Below, piece after piece: positions 1-6,332 of a stretch of DNA of 26,320 bases. Source of the DNA: Gaiella sp038230035 (lineage in GTDB: Bacteria; Actinomycetota; Thermoleophilia; Gaiellales; Gaiellaceae); assembly GCA_038230035.1 (NCBI GenBank), contig JBBRNX010000030.1, positions 1-26,320 of the forward strand, given 5' to 3'. The notes under the pieces were generated by a model. It ran no database searches and was not told the origin of the DNA. It worked only from the letters and a program-made list of their open reading frames with translations. The translations under genes were made by a program, and so were the position numbers. Position 1 is the stretch's first letter. Each line of letters begins with the position of its first letter.

Positions 1-87
1 CTGGACGCGTCGCTCTGGCGTGAAGTGAGTGCGTGGCTCGCGTCCGACTGGCCGTTCGCCAACGTCAAGTACGCGACGCGCGCCTAG
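1..87 (+). CDS. 3' end of an unidentified protein-coding gene (partial)
   Basis: An open frame enters from the left edge and ends at a TAG at 85-87, giving 28 residues ending FANVKYATRA. The stretch has several Trp residues (LWREVSAW, SDWPF) and a basic, Lys/Arg-containing end, and looks like the C-terminus of a cytosolic protein. The family cannot be recognised from this fragment. It is read as real because the frame is open to the edge, codon use is GC-rich at third positions, and the antisense alternatives are poorer. Its operon context lies outside the window. Confidence 0.45.
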   Translation: MDASLWREVSAWLASDWPFANVKYATRA

Positions 88-504
88 GCGCCGCCAAGAG
101 CACGCCCATCGCTGACGACGACCGAGAGCTGATCAAGGGACGTTCCCGCATGCTCGGGCAACCGACGGTTGCGACTACTTGACTACACGATCGAAGTCGT
201 GGTCATCGCTGACGCCACCAGAGCTTGCGCAAATCATCTTCACGCTCTTTCCAAGTACGAGGAGGTGAGTGCCACCGCGCAAACAACCTCGCAGCATCCT
301 CGGCGAGCAGCCACGATACGAGTCCTCGAAGACCAGGAGGAAAGTCCGCCCGCTTGACTTGGACCTCCTGACGTTCCTGCGCCCGTGTCCTTCTCGGCCC
401 GTCTGCCACAAAGCGGTTCATCACACGCAAAGCCTACTCGCGTCGTTCGCGTGGCAACGAGGCGGAAACGTCCCGCAGAGTTGGGCGAAGTGTCGGTTGC
501 CCCG
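88..504. other. No supported gene (about 420 nt)
   Basis: Several short overlapping open frames exist on both strands but none has a recognisable domain, a consistent start signal or convincing composition. A 12-mer resembling the first conserved block of RNase P RNA occurs at 337-348, but the rest of that RNA is absent. No tRNA, CRISPR array or clear terminator was seen. Given the apparent indels in nearby genes, a damaged gene here cannot be excluded. Confidence 0.4.
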
Positions 505-1148
505 CTAGCGATTGAGACCGTTTCGCCCTTCCCTCGTTGGCTGCTGCACCATGCTTGGGTCGTCGATGAGCCGGTAGCTGTTGTTCAGCCGCCATTCGGC
601 GCGTGCCGCGAGAGCCTCGGGCGGCGGTACTTCGAAGCCGAGCGAGTCGGCCATGCGCACGATCATGTTGAACAGGGCGCCGATGTGGACCGCGTCGACG
701 AGGGCATCCGTCCCCACCCGGCTTCACGCGCCACCTCTGCATCGGCCCGGCTGAGGTCGTCGGGCGAGAGCGTCAGCTTCTCGAGCACGCCGAGCGTCCC
801 ACGCACTTTCGGGTCGACCGGAGCCGTACGCCAGTCGCGGCACACCGCCTCCACCACCGTCTCCCCGAACACGACCGACGCGACCGCGCCGTGGGTCTGC
901 GTTCAGAAGGGGCATAGGTTGAGTGACGAGACGAACGTCGCGAACAGCTCCCGCTCGCCGTGGCTCCAATCCGACTCACCGCGCATCGCGAGGTCGAGCA
1001 CGTCCGAGAACGGACGCCCGAAGATCTCCGGCCGGTAGTAGAGCGTCTTGAGAACGTCGCTCGGCGGCCGTCCGCTCGCAGCCTCGATCGCGGCGAGCGT
1101 GTCGTGCTCCCGCGGGCCATGCCCCGACTCGACGCAGGCAAGTCTCAC
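505..1148 (-). CDS. AhpD-like peroxidase, candidate selenoprotein (in-frame UGA at the catalytic cysteine), with an apparent one-base deletion
   Basis: The GTG start at 1148 overlaps the stop of the upstream gene (GTGA), giving MRLACVESGHGPREHDTLAA at the N-terminus. Residues 67-86 read E-x11-C-P-F-(UGA)-T-Q-T-H, exactly the AhpD/CMD peroxidase motif E-x11-CxxC-x3-H with the second (peroxidatic) Cys replaced by UGA at 903-905. The homology-like sequence continues after UGA (GAVASVVFGETVVEAV). Near 716-722 the frame shifts by one missing base: EAGWGR in one frame, GTDALVDAVHIGALFNMIVR in the next, which is a typical AhpD C-terminal helix ending at 505. The total of 644 nt is one short of 215 codons, matching one deletion. 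Inferred role: thiol/selenol peroxidase in the cytoplasm. A damaged pseudogene with a nonsense mutation plus a frameshift is the main alternative. Confidence 0.7.
870..901 (-). promoter_or_regulatory. Candidate bacterial SECIS hairpin directly after the UGA
   Basis: Hand folding of the minus-strand RNA starting 2 nt after the UGA gives a stem: three outer pairs (C-G, G-U, C-G), one bulged A, four pairs GACC/GGUC, a C-C mismatch, three pairs ACG/CGU, and a 9-nt apical loop that begins with G. The loop starts 14 nt after the UGA, near the short end of the spacing expected of bacterial SECIS elements. No energy calculation was done, and GC-rich sequence folds easily, so this only supports the selenocysteine reading. 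Confidence 0.4.
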
Positions 1149-1393
1149 TCGAGGATCTCCAGACCTGCGACGAGCCGTTCGAGACCGACGCACACCGCGG
1201 CTGCAACGGTCAGCTCGAAGACCTCGTCGCCGGAGAGACCGGACGCCTCCAGCTCCGCAACGTCGCGGTCGGTGATCGTATGCGCCGACCCGCGCACCTT
1301 CTCCAGATACCCGCGCGCTGCAGGAGGCACGGGCCGATCCGGCTGCGCCGCCCGGCGGAGCTCCTCGATCGACAGGTCAAAACGCGTCTTCAC
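1145..1393 (-). CDS. Small AhpD/CMD-related protein without a CxxC motif
   Basis: 82 residues from a GTG at 1393. The C-terminal half (ITDRDVAELEASGLSGDEVF followed by ELTVAAAVCVGLERLVAGLE) resembles the helical half of AhpD/carboxymuconolactone decarboxylase-type proteins, where a short D/E-rich turn precedes an Ala-rich helix. No CxxC or CxxU is present, so it is unlikely to be catalytic alone. Its TGA overlaps the GTG of the UGA-containing peroxidase by 4 nt, which implies translational coupling and suggests a partner or regulatory subunit; that role is inference. A TAACGT hexamer lies 6 nt before the start with no Shine-Dalgarno sequence. Family assignment is moderate because the protein is short. 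Confidence 0.65.
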   Translation of the reverse strand: MKTRFDLSIEELRRAAQPDRPVPPAARGYLEKVRGSAHTITDRDVAELEASGLSGDEVFELTVAAAVCVGLERLVAGLEILE

Positions 1394-1399
1394 AGCTGC

Positions 1400-1405
1400 A
1401 CGTTA
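1400..1405 (-). promoter_or_regulatory. -10-like hexamer TAACGT, leaderless start of the small AhpD-related gene
   Basis: TAACGT ends 6 nt before the GTG at 1393. This spacing would put the transcription start at or next to the start codon. No Shine-Dalgarno sequence is visible. Confidence 0.4.
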
Positions 1406-1429
1406 CCGAGGCTCGATCCGAGATCTGTG

Positions 1430-1843
1430 TCAGATGTGAGCACCAAGCGCGACGTACAGCTGGCCGAAGTCCCAGCCGAGCCAGACATCGACGATCCGAT
1501 CCTCGCGTAGCTCGAAGACCTCGAGGCCGTAGAACGCGACCGGCTTGCCCATCGGCTGCGCCTCGCCAATCGCGGAGCCGAACGTGGTGCCCGTATGGGT
1601 TCCGCTCGCGCGCATCCGCAGGACGTACCGGAGCCCGGCCGCGAACCACTCCTCGACCTCCCAGTGCAGATCCGGAAACGCCGAGCGGAACTTCGCGACG
1701 ATCGGTGTCACCTCCTCGGGTTGGAACGTCTCCGGCCCGCCGTCGGTCAGGCAGTCACGGATGTACACCGAGCCCGGGTCGACGTCGGCTCCGTTCCACA
1801 GGTCGAGCATCCTCTGCAGCACCGGCGGTAGCTCGGCGGACAC
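1430..1843 (-). CDS. SnoaL-like / NTF2-fold protein
   Basis: 137 residues from a GTG at 1843. The pattern is that of SnoaL-type polyketide cyclase/ester cyclase-like proteins: an N-terminal helix with LDLWNGADVD, a central KFRSAFPDLHWEVEEWFAAG, a beta segment YVLRMRASGTHTG, then GKPVAFYGLEVFELREDRIV and a closing DVWLGWDFGQLYVALG. The central F-P-D-L and GTHTG positions match the family's usual conserved points. Members range from hydrolases and cyclases to uncharacterised stress proteins, so the substrate cannot be called. It has its own TAGGAT box and lies 36 nt upstream of the AhpD-related pair, so a weak co-transcription link is possible. Confidence 0.8.
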   Translation of the reverse strand: MSAELPPVLQRMLDLWNGADVDPGSVYIRDCLTDGGPETFQPEEVTPIVAKFRSAFPDLHWEVEEWFAAGLRYVLRMRASGTHTGTTFGSAIGEAQPMGKPVAFYGLEVFELREDRIVDVWLGWDFGQLYVALGAHI

Positions 1844-1849
1844 CGGACG

Positions 1850-1855
1850 ATCCTA
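1850..1855 (-). promoter_or_regulatory. -10-like hexamer TAGGAT, leaderless start of the SnoaL-like gene
   Basis: TAGGAT is followed by CGTCCG (6 nt) and then the GTG start. There is no ribosome-binding sequence in the six bases, so the transcript is expected to begin at the start codon. Confidence 0.5.
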
Positions 1856-1866
1856 GACTGAGGCTG

Positions 1867-2283
1867 CTACCGAGCCGGCCAGCGCTCCATCATGCGCTCG
1901 TCCGGTGGACCGAAGCCGAGCGTCGCGTAGAGCCGGTGCATGTCGCGCGTGTGGAGGATGAGCTTCGTGTCTACCACCGGCGGCTCGTCGACGGCGAAAC
2001 GCACGAGCGCCAGCCCGAAGCCTCTCCCACGCACCTCCTCGAGCACATAGACATCTGCGAGATACGAGACCGTGTGCCGGTCCGAGACGACGCGTGCGAA
2101 GCCGAGCTGGCGACCGTCCGCCGCGTACAGCCCGACGACGCGGGCCGCAGAGGCGATCAGCTCGTCCATCACGTCGCGAGCCCGGCCGGTCGCCCAGTAG
2201 GACTCAACGCTGAGGTACTGATGGACGGCCGCGAGGTCGATGCGATCCGAATCGTCGTCGAGCTCGAACCTGTCTGGAAGCAT
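1867..2283 (-). CDS. GNAT-family N-acetyltransferase
   Basis: About 138 residues. GNAT motif A is visible as VYVLEEVRGRGFGLALVRFA, with the R-G-R-G-F-G pyrophosphate-binding loop for acetyl-CoA, preceded by beta strand VSDRHTVSYLAD and followed by motif B (LILHTRDMHRLYATLGFGPP), where the T-x-D-x-H-x-L-Y-x-x-x-G-F pattern is typical. The acceptor substrate is unknown; such short proteins act on small amines, antibiotics or protein termini. The ATG at 2283 is chosen, but an in-frame GTG at 2292 adds three residues (MRS) and is almost as good. It is transcribed away from the SPase II-like gene, with about 75 nt between them. Confidence 0.85.
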   Translation of the reverse strand: MLPDRFELDDDSDRIDLAAVHQYLSVESYWATGRARDVMDELIASAARVVGLYAADGRQLGFARVVSDRHTVSYLADVYVLEEVRGRGFGLALVRFAVDEPPVVDTKLILHTRDMHRLYATLGFGPPDERMMERWPAR

Positions 2284-2345
2284 GGATCTCACGCCCGCAG
2301 ATCATGCACAACCGCATACTCCCCACGGGGGTACGCAGGCGCAGG

Positions 2346-2351
2346 TACCTT
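2346..2351 (+). promoter_or_regulatory. -10-like hexamer TACCTT before the SPase II-like gene
   Basis: TACCTT is followed by seven bases (CGGGTTG) and the ATG at 2359. It fits the leaderless pattern seen at several other genes in this window. Confidence 0.35.
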
Positions 2352-2358
2352 CGGGTTG

Positions 2359-2805
2359 ATGAGGCGCGTCGCGATTGTGCTCGTGCTCGCTTTGCCGCTT
2401 GCCGCGGTCGATCTCGCATGGAAGAGCATCGCCACGACGCCGGATTGGGCGTATCACCCACGGTCAATCGCGTGGGTCGTGCTCTCGCTCAGCTTGTTTG
2501 CCGCGACGCTGGCCGTCGCGCGCGTACCCTCGACGGCCGCACTGGTTGCAGCCGGGGTGATGGCTGGCGGCGTTCTCGGCAACGCACTGTCAGCCGTGTG
2601 GAACGGCTTGCGCGTTCCTGACCCGATCATCGCGTACATGTCGAACACCGTCATCGCCTTCAATCCGGCCGACGTGTTCACGACGATCGGGACGCTCGCG
2701 CTCACCGGGACGCTCGCCATCTCGCTCATCCGCAACCGGCACCTCTTGCCGACCCGACAGCAAGCCGCCGACCGCTGGGCGCGCGCCCTGGGTCGGCGTC
2801 CCTGA
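2359..2805 (+). CDS. Lipoprotein signal peptidase (SPase II)-like membrane protein lacking one catalytic Asp
   Basis: 148 residues from ATG 2359. Four hydrophobic segments (about 3-18, 37-55, 58-77, 105-124) and the landmarks of LspA are present: D-x3-K near the first helix (D18, K22), GG-x2-GN (70-75) and FNPAD (101-105) before the last helix. In LspA the GN is followed by x2-DR, whose Asp is one of the two catalytic aspartates; here the sequence is GNALSA, so Asp is replaced by Ser78 and Arg by Ala79, while the second Asp (D105) is kept. This suggests a non-proteolytic or altered relative rather than the housekeeping enzyme, which is an inference. The start excludes a long in-frame upstream extension that overlaps the GNAT gene. 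Confidence 0.75.
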   Translation: MRRVAIVLVLALPLAAVDLAWKSIATTPDWAYHPRSIAWVVLSLSLFAATLAVARVPSTAALVAAGVMAGGVLGNALSAVWNGLRVPDPIIAYMSNTVIAFNPADVFTTIGTLALTGTLAISLIRNRHLLPTRQQAADRWARALGRRP

Positions 2806-2920
2806 GCCGCGCCGTCGTTCCGGCGGTCGCCTCTTTCGCCTAGCCTCGCACCTCTCGGCACGATCCGGGGACCGGCTTGCCGACAGTGACGTGCGACGGC
2901 ACTTGCAGCGTCTGTCGGAT

Positions 2921-3363
2921 ATGAGTGCGGTACGTGTTGGGATTGCAGGTCTCGTGGCGCTCGGACTCGTCGCGGTGGCGGGTGCCGGCGCGACCGCTGG
3001 GAGAAACGTCGCGCCAGCACCGCTCGCGACGATCGTTCGCCACGGCGGGCTCTGCGTATCCCGCCTCGAGTGCCGGTCGGTGTTTCGCATCGGCGACAAG
3101 ACCATCACGGCCCCTGGCTACCTCCCGAGGCGCCTGACGGGAGGCGAGCGACGTGCGTTGCTGCGCGCCATCGCCGCACTCGACCTGGCGGCAATCCGGA
3201 AGCACCATTCCGCGGCACTTGCCCGGTGGCCTACGACGGACAGGAGTCCGTCTATCGCTTCCGCGGATTCTCGACGGCACTCGCATCGTGCACGTTCGAC
3301 CTAGCGAAGGTTCCAGCGGTGCGGCTGGCTACGCGACTGATTGCGACGATGCGACATCGCTAG
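2921..3363 (+). pseudogene. Secreted protein gene of unknown function, interrupted by a one-base deletion
   Basis: The ATG at 2921 begins MSAVRVGIAGLVALGLVAVA, a clear signal-peptide or anchor segment ending near AGAGATAG. The mature part has GLCVSRLECRSVFRIGDKTI then RRLTGGERRALLRAIAALDL. Near 3205 the frame breaks; the next frame resumes as PFRGTCPVAYDGQESVYRFR and ends SCTFDLAKVPAVRLATRLIA with a stop at 3363. Joining the two needs one inserted base, giving AIRKH-PFRGTCP, and the span of 443 nt is one short of a codon multiple. Four Cys residues (two in each half) could form disulfides outside the membrane. No function is recognised. The break may be a real mutation or a sequence error. 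Confidence 0.6.
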
Positions 3364-3382
3364 CGTCGCCTCTGCTCGCCGG

Positions 3383-4123
3383 TCAGGCTGAGAGCGTCTT
3401 CAGGCGGAAGCCGCCGTGGTGCTCGTACGACGTCGTCACGACGGCGAGGGCATCGCGAGTCGCACGCTCACCGAGGCCGAGCGCGGTCGCATCCGCGAGC
3501 GGCGAGTGTACGAGCGCGCGGATCCCACGCAGGCCCTCGGGCGAGAGCGAGATCGTCCCCGGCGCAGCGTCGGCCTGGCAGACAGCGCCTCCCGCCGCAG
3601 GCAGGAAGCCGATGAGACCTTCCTCCGCGCCGCATTCCACACATGCCTCGAGGTGCGGCAGGTACCCGGACAGCCACAGGAGCTTCAGCTGGAACGAGAG
3701 CGCCAGCGGATCGAGGGCGGCACGCGCGGGTCGCGGCGGCAGATCGTCGAGCACGTCGAGGAAGCGGGTGAGCGCCGTGAAGGCGCGCTCGTTCGCCTCC
3801 TGCTCGGGGTAGAGCCGTAGCATTGCCTCCAGCCCGATCAGGCCGGCGTTCAAGCGATACGGCTCGGCACGGCTCCGGTCGTGCGGGCGGATCAGCGACG
3901 CGCCGGTGACAGTGTGCAGCTCTCCGGAGCCTTGATGCAGCACGAGCTCGACATGCGAGAGCGGCTCGAGACGGGCGCCGAAGCGCGACTTGGTCTTGCG
4001 CACCCCCTTCGCGACCGCACCGACGCGTCCCCGGTCGAGCGTGTAGAGATGGAGCACGCGGTCTGCCTCGCCGAAGCGGAACGAACGGAGGACGACCGCC
4101 TCGGTCGTGTACGAACGGGCCAT
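3383..4123 (-). CDS. recO: DNA repair protein RecO
   Basis: 246 residues, the usual RecO length. The N-terminal OB-fold shows MARSYTTEAVVLRSFRFGEA followed by DRVLHLYTLDRGRVGAVAKG and VRKTKSRFG, all diagnostic. A helical region (90-155) precedes a zinc-finger-like segment C161-x2-C164 ... GG-x2-C182; the fourth ligand position holds Asp185 (CQAD) rather than Cys, so the site may be degenerate. RecO loads RecA on SSB-coated gaps together with RecR. The ATG at 4123 is chosen because the family N-terminus begins there; the frame is open upstream into mutM. It lies 10 nt after mutM and its -10-like TAGACT overlaps the mutM stop codon. Convergent with the broken secreted gene. Confidence 0.95.
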   Translation of the reverse strand: MARSYTTEAVVLRSFRFGEADRVLHLYTLDRGRVGAVAKGVRKTKSRFGARLEPLSHVELVLHQGSGELHTVTGASLIRPHDRSRAEPYRLNAGLIGLEAMLRLYPEQEANERAFTALTRFLDVLDDLPPRPARAALDPLALSFQLKLLWLSGYLPHLEACVECGAEEGLIGFLPAAGGAVCQADAAPGTISLSPEGLRGIRALVHSPLADATALGLGERATRDALAVVTTSYEHHGGFRLKTLSA

Positions 4124-4130
4124 GTCCACC

Positions 4131-4136
4131 AGTCTA
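4131..4136 (-). promoter_or_regulatory. -10-like hexamer TAGACT overlapping the mutM stop, before recO
   Basis: TAGACT is followed by GGTGGAC (7 nt) and ATG. The same seven bases contain a GGTGG that could act as a ribosome-binding site, so either a leaderless promoter or readthrough from mutM is possible. Confidence 0.35.
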
Positions 4137-4973
4137 GAACTGGCTTCTGTCGACCTGGCAACGCGGGCAGTACGACGTGCCGCGACCGGCGACTCGCGTC
4201 TTCGCGATCGGAGTCCCACAACGGTCGCACGGATCGCCTCCACGACCGTACGCATGGAACTCGTGCTGCATGCCGCCGGGCTCGCCGGTCGGCGTCGCGT
4301 AATCGCGCAGCGACGCGCCCTGCCGCTCGATACCTCTACGCAGAACCTTTCTCATGGCCCGGTGCAACCGCTCTACTTCGTTGTGCCTGAGCTCTCGCGC
4401 AGGCTGCAAGGGGTGGAGCCGCGCATGCCAGAGCGCCTCGTCGACGTAGATGTTCCCGAGTCCGGCGACGGTTCGCTGGTCGAGGAGAGCCGCCTTGAGC
4501 GATGTCCGGCGCGTTGCGAGTCGGTCTGCGAGCTTGCGCGCTGAGAAGGTCCCGAGCGGCTCGGGACCGACCTTCGCGGCCAGATGCGGGCCTAGCTCCC
4601 CCACCTCGAAAAGCTCCCACGTACCGAAGCGACGCACATCGCGATACGTGACGTCCACCCCATTGTCTAATCTGAGAACAGCCCGTCGGTGCGGATCGTG
4701 ATCCGCCTCCGCTCCCGCCGGTGGGATTCGAAAGCTCCCAGTCATACGGAGGTGAACCAGGAGAGCACGGCCGCTCTCGAAGCGAAAAATCAGATACTTG
4801 CCGCGACGATCGACCGCCGTGACACGTTCGCCCTCGATCTCCGCCGCCACGAGATCGGGTGCAAACGGACGCACGAGTCGAGGATCGAGGATGACCGCTT
4901 GCCGGATCCGCGCACCTGTGAGCGCCGGGGCGAGCTGTCGGCGCACGGTCTCGACCTCGGGAAGCTCGGGCAC
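4134..4973 (-). CDS. mutM: Formamidopyrimidine-DNA glycosylase (Fpg/MutM)
   Basis: 279 residues from GTG 4973. The N-terminus MPELPEVETV carries the catalytic Pro2 and Glu3; K59 in DRRGKYLIFRF is the conserved beta-hairpin lysine; the H2TH region is LLDQRTVAGLGNIYVDEALW; the C-terminal zinc finger has C249-x2-C252 and C269-x2-C272, with the conserved Arg in GRGTSYCPRC. All catalytic and lesion-recognition elements are present, so it should excise 8-oxoguanine and FapyG by glycosylase/lyase chemistry. It sits directly upstream of recO as a DNA-repair pair, and 62 nt after the phosphorylase gene, with its own TAGGCT box. Confidence 0.97.
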   Translation of the reverse strand: MPELPEVETVRRQLAPALTGARIRQAVILDPRLVRPFAPDLVAAEIEGERVTAVDRRGKYLIFRFESGRALLVHLRMTGSFRIPPAGAEADHDPHRRAVLRLDNGVDVTYRDVRRFGTWELFEVGELGPHLAAKVGPEPLGTFSARKLADRLATRRTSLKAALLDQRTVAGLGNIYVDEALWHARLHPLQPARELRHNEVERLHRAMRKVLRRGIERQGASLRDYATPTGEPGGMQHEFHAYGRGGDPCDRCGTPIAKTRVAGRGTSYCPRCQVDRSQF

Positions 4974-4979
4974 CGTTCC

Positions 4980-4985
4980 AGCCTA
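4980..4985 (-). promoter_or_regulatory. -10-like hexamer TAGGCT, leaderless start of mutM
   Basis: TAGGCT is followed by GGAACG (6 nt) and the GTG start codon. The spacing matches the other putative leaderless genes. Confidence 0.45.
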
Positions 4986-5035
4986 ACCGTGGGCTGGTCC
5001 TCACCGGTCGGGCGCGGAGGCGGGCCTCGGGCGCC

Positions 5036-6331
5036 TCAGCCGATGACGTCGAGCAGGATGTCGTGGGTGCGGGGCTGCTCGTCCCCGATCTCGTAGGCAA
5101 CAAGGACGGCTTCGGCGGCTTCGTCGGCAGAGCTGTCGTCGGCAGCGTGGATCTCGGCGAGGACCGACCCGTCCGCGACCGGATCGCCGCGCTTCGCGTG
5201 GCACACGACGCCAACGGCGTGGTCGATCGTGTCGGACTTCGTCCGTCTTCCCGCTCCGAGCTCGAGCGCGGCAATCCCGACCGCCAGCGCGCCCAGACTC
5301 TCGACCGTGCCGGAGCGTTGAGCGCGCACTTCGCGCAAGACCGGGGCGACAGGCAGCGACGCGACGGCCGGGTCTCCACCCTGGGCCCGCACCCAGCGCT
5401 CATAGGCGGCAAGGGCCGAGCCATCGGTCGTCGACTGCTGTGCACGCCGACGGCCCTCGGCGAGATCGATGTCGAAATCCGACAGCGCTAGGAGGCGCGC
5501 CGACGCGTCGAGAACGAGCTCGGTGAAGTCCGCCGGCCCCTCGCCGCGCAGCGTCGCGACAGCCTCGCGGATCTCGAGCGCGTTCCCGACGGCGGCGCCG
5601 AGCGGCTGGTCCATGTCGGTGAGGAGGCAGACGACCTCGCGCCCTGCGCGCGTGCCGAGGTCGATCATCTGCTCGGCGAGGATGCGGGCGTCCTCGCGCG
5701 TCTTCATGAAAGCGCCGTCGCCGACCTTGACGTCGAGGACGATCGCCTCCGCCCCAGCTGCGAGCTTCTTGGACATGATCGAGGACGCGATGAGCGGCAC
5801 GATGTCGATGGTGGCTGTCACGTCACGCAGCGCGTAGAGCTTCTTGTCCGCCGGTACGAGATCCGCGCTCTGGCCGACGATCGCCAGTCCGATCTCTCGG
5901 ACCTGCGTCACGAACTCGTCGGTTGTCAGCTCGACGCGGAAACCGGGGATCGACTCCAGCTTGTCGAGCGTGCCGCCCGTGTGGCCCAGCCCGCGCCCGC
6001 TCATCTTCCCGAACGGAACCCCGCACGCCGCGACGATCGGCCCGACAGCGATCGACGTCTTGTCTCCCACGCCGCCCGTCGAATGCTTGTCCACGACCTT
6101 GCGCCCGAGCGCAACGCCGAGGTCGAGCGTCTCGCCGCTGCGGATCATCGCGTCGGTCAGAGCGAAGGTCTCGCCACCGGTCAACCCGCGGAAGTAGACG
6201 GCCATGCACCAAGCACTCATCTGGTAGTCGGGCACCTCGTCCCGCGCGTACGCGAGCACGAGGTCGGCGATCTCCGAAGCGGAGTGCTCGCGACCGTCGC
6301 GCTTCGCCTCGATCAGCTCGGCCGGCCGCAC
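5036..6331 (-). CDS. deoA: Pyrimidine-nucleoside (thymidine) phosphorylase
   Basis: 431 residues from GTG 6331, one base downstream of the methyltransferase TGA. The phosphate-binding KHSTGGVGD (82-90), SGRGLGHTGGTLDKLE (111-126) and the DKKLYALRDVTATID then SSIMSKKLAAGA segment (substrate Arg, Ser and Lys) match this family, as does the C-terminal barrel-sandwich domain (AKRGDPVADGSVLAEIHA). The enzyme splits pyrimidine nucleosides with phosphate to base plus (deoxy)ribose-1-phosphate, which is the substrate of DeoB two genes upstream, so the three genes form a salvage unit. An in-frame ORF extends further upstream but overlaps the methyltransferase, so the GTG giving MRPAELIEAKRDG is preferred. 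Whether it is strictly thymidine-specific or also accepts uridine cannot be read from the sequence. Confidence 0.93.
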   Translation of the reverse strand: MRPAELIEAKRDGREHSASEIADLVLAYARDEVPDYQMSAWCMAVYFRGLTGGETFALTDAMIRSGETLDLGVALGRKVVDKHSTGGVGDKTSIAVGPIVAACGVPFGKMSGRGLGHTGGTLDKLESIPGFRVELTTDEFVTQVREIGLAIVGQSADLVPADKKLYALRDVTATIDIVPLIASSIMSKKLAAGAEAIVLDVKVGDGAFMKTREDARILAEQMIDLGTRAGREVVCLLTDMDQPLGAAVGNALEIREAVATLRGEGPADFTELVLDASARLLALSDFDIDLAEGRRRAQQSTTDGSALAAYERWVRAQGGDPAVASLPVAPVLREVRAQRSGTVESLGALAVGIAALELGAGRRTKSDTIDHAVGVVCHAKRGDPVADGSVLAEIHAADDSSADEAAEAVLVAYEIGDEQPRTHDILLDVIG

Positions 6332-6332
6332 C

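Noticed and set aside
337..348. 12-mer GAGGAAAGTCCG like the first conserved block of RNase P RNA
   Set aside because: The other conserved blocks (ACAGAAA near the 3' end and the GGUAAGAG-type block) are not found in the following 400 nt, so it is a chance match.
903..905. UGA read as Trp by a reassigned genetic code
   Set aside because: Many genes in the window end with TGA at the expected family C-terminus, so UGA is a normal stop here; selenocysteine recoding or mutation fits better.
385..1038. Plus-strand 217-codon frame
   Set aside because: Antisense to the AhpD gene; composition is a GC-rich shadow with no domain, whereas the minus strand has the E-x11-CxxU-x3-H motif.
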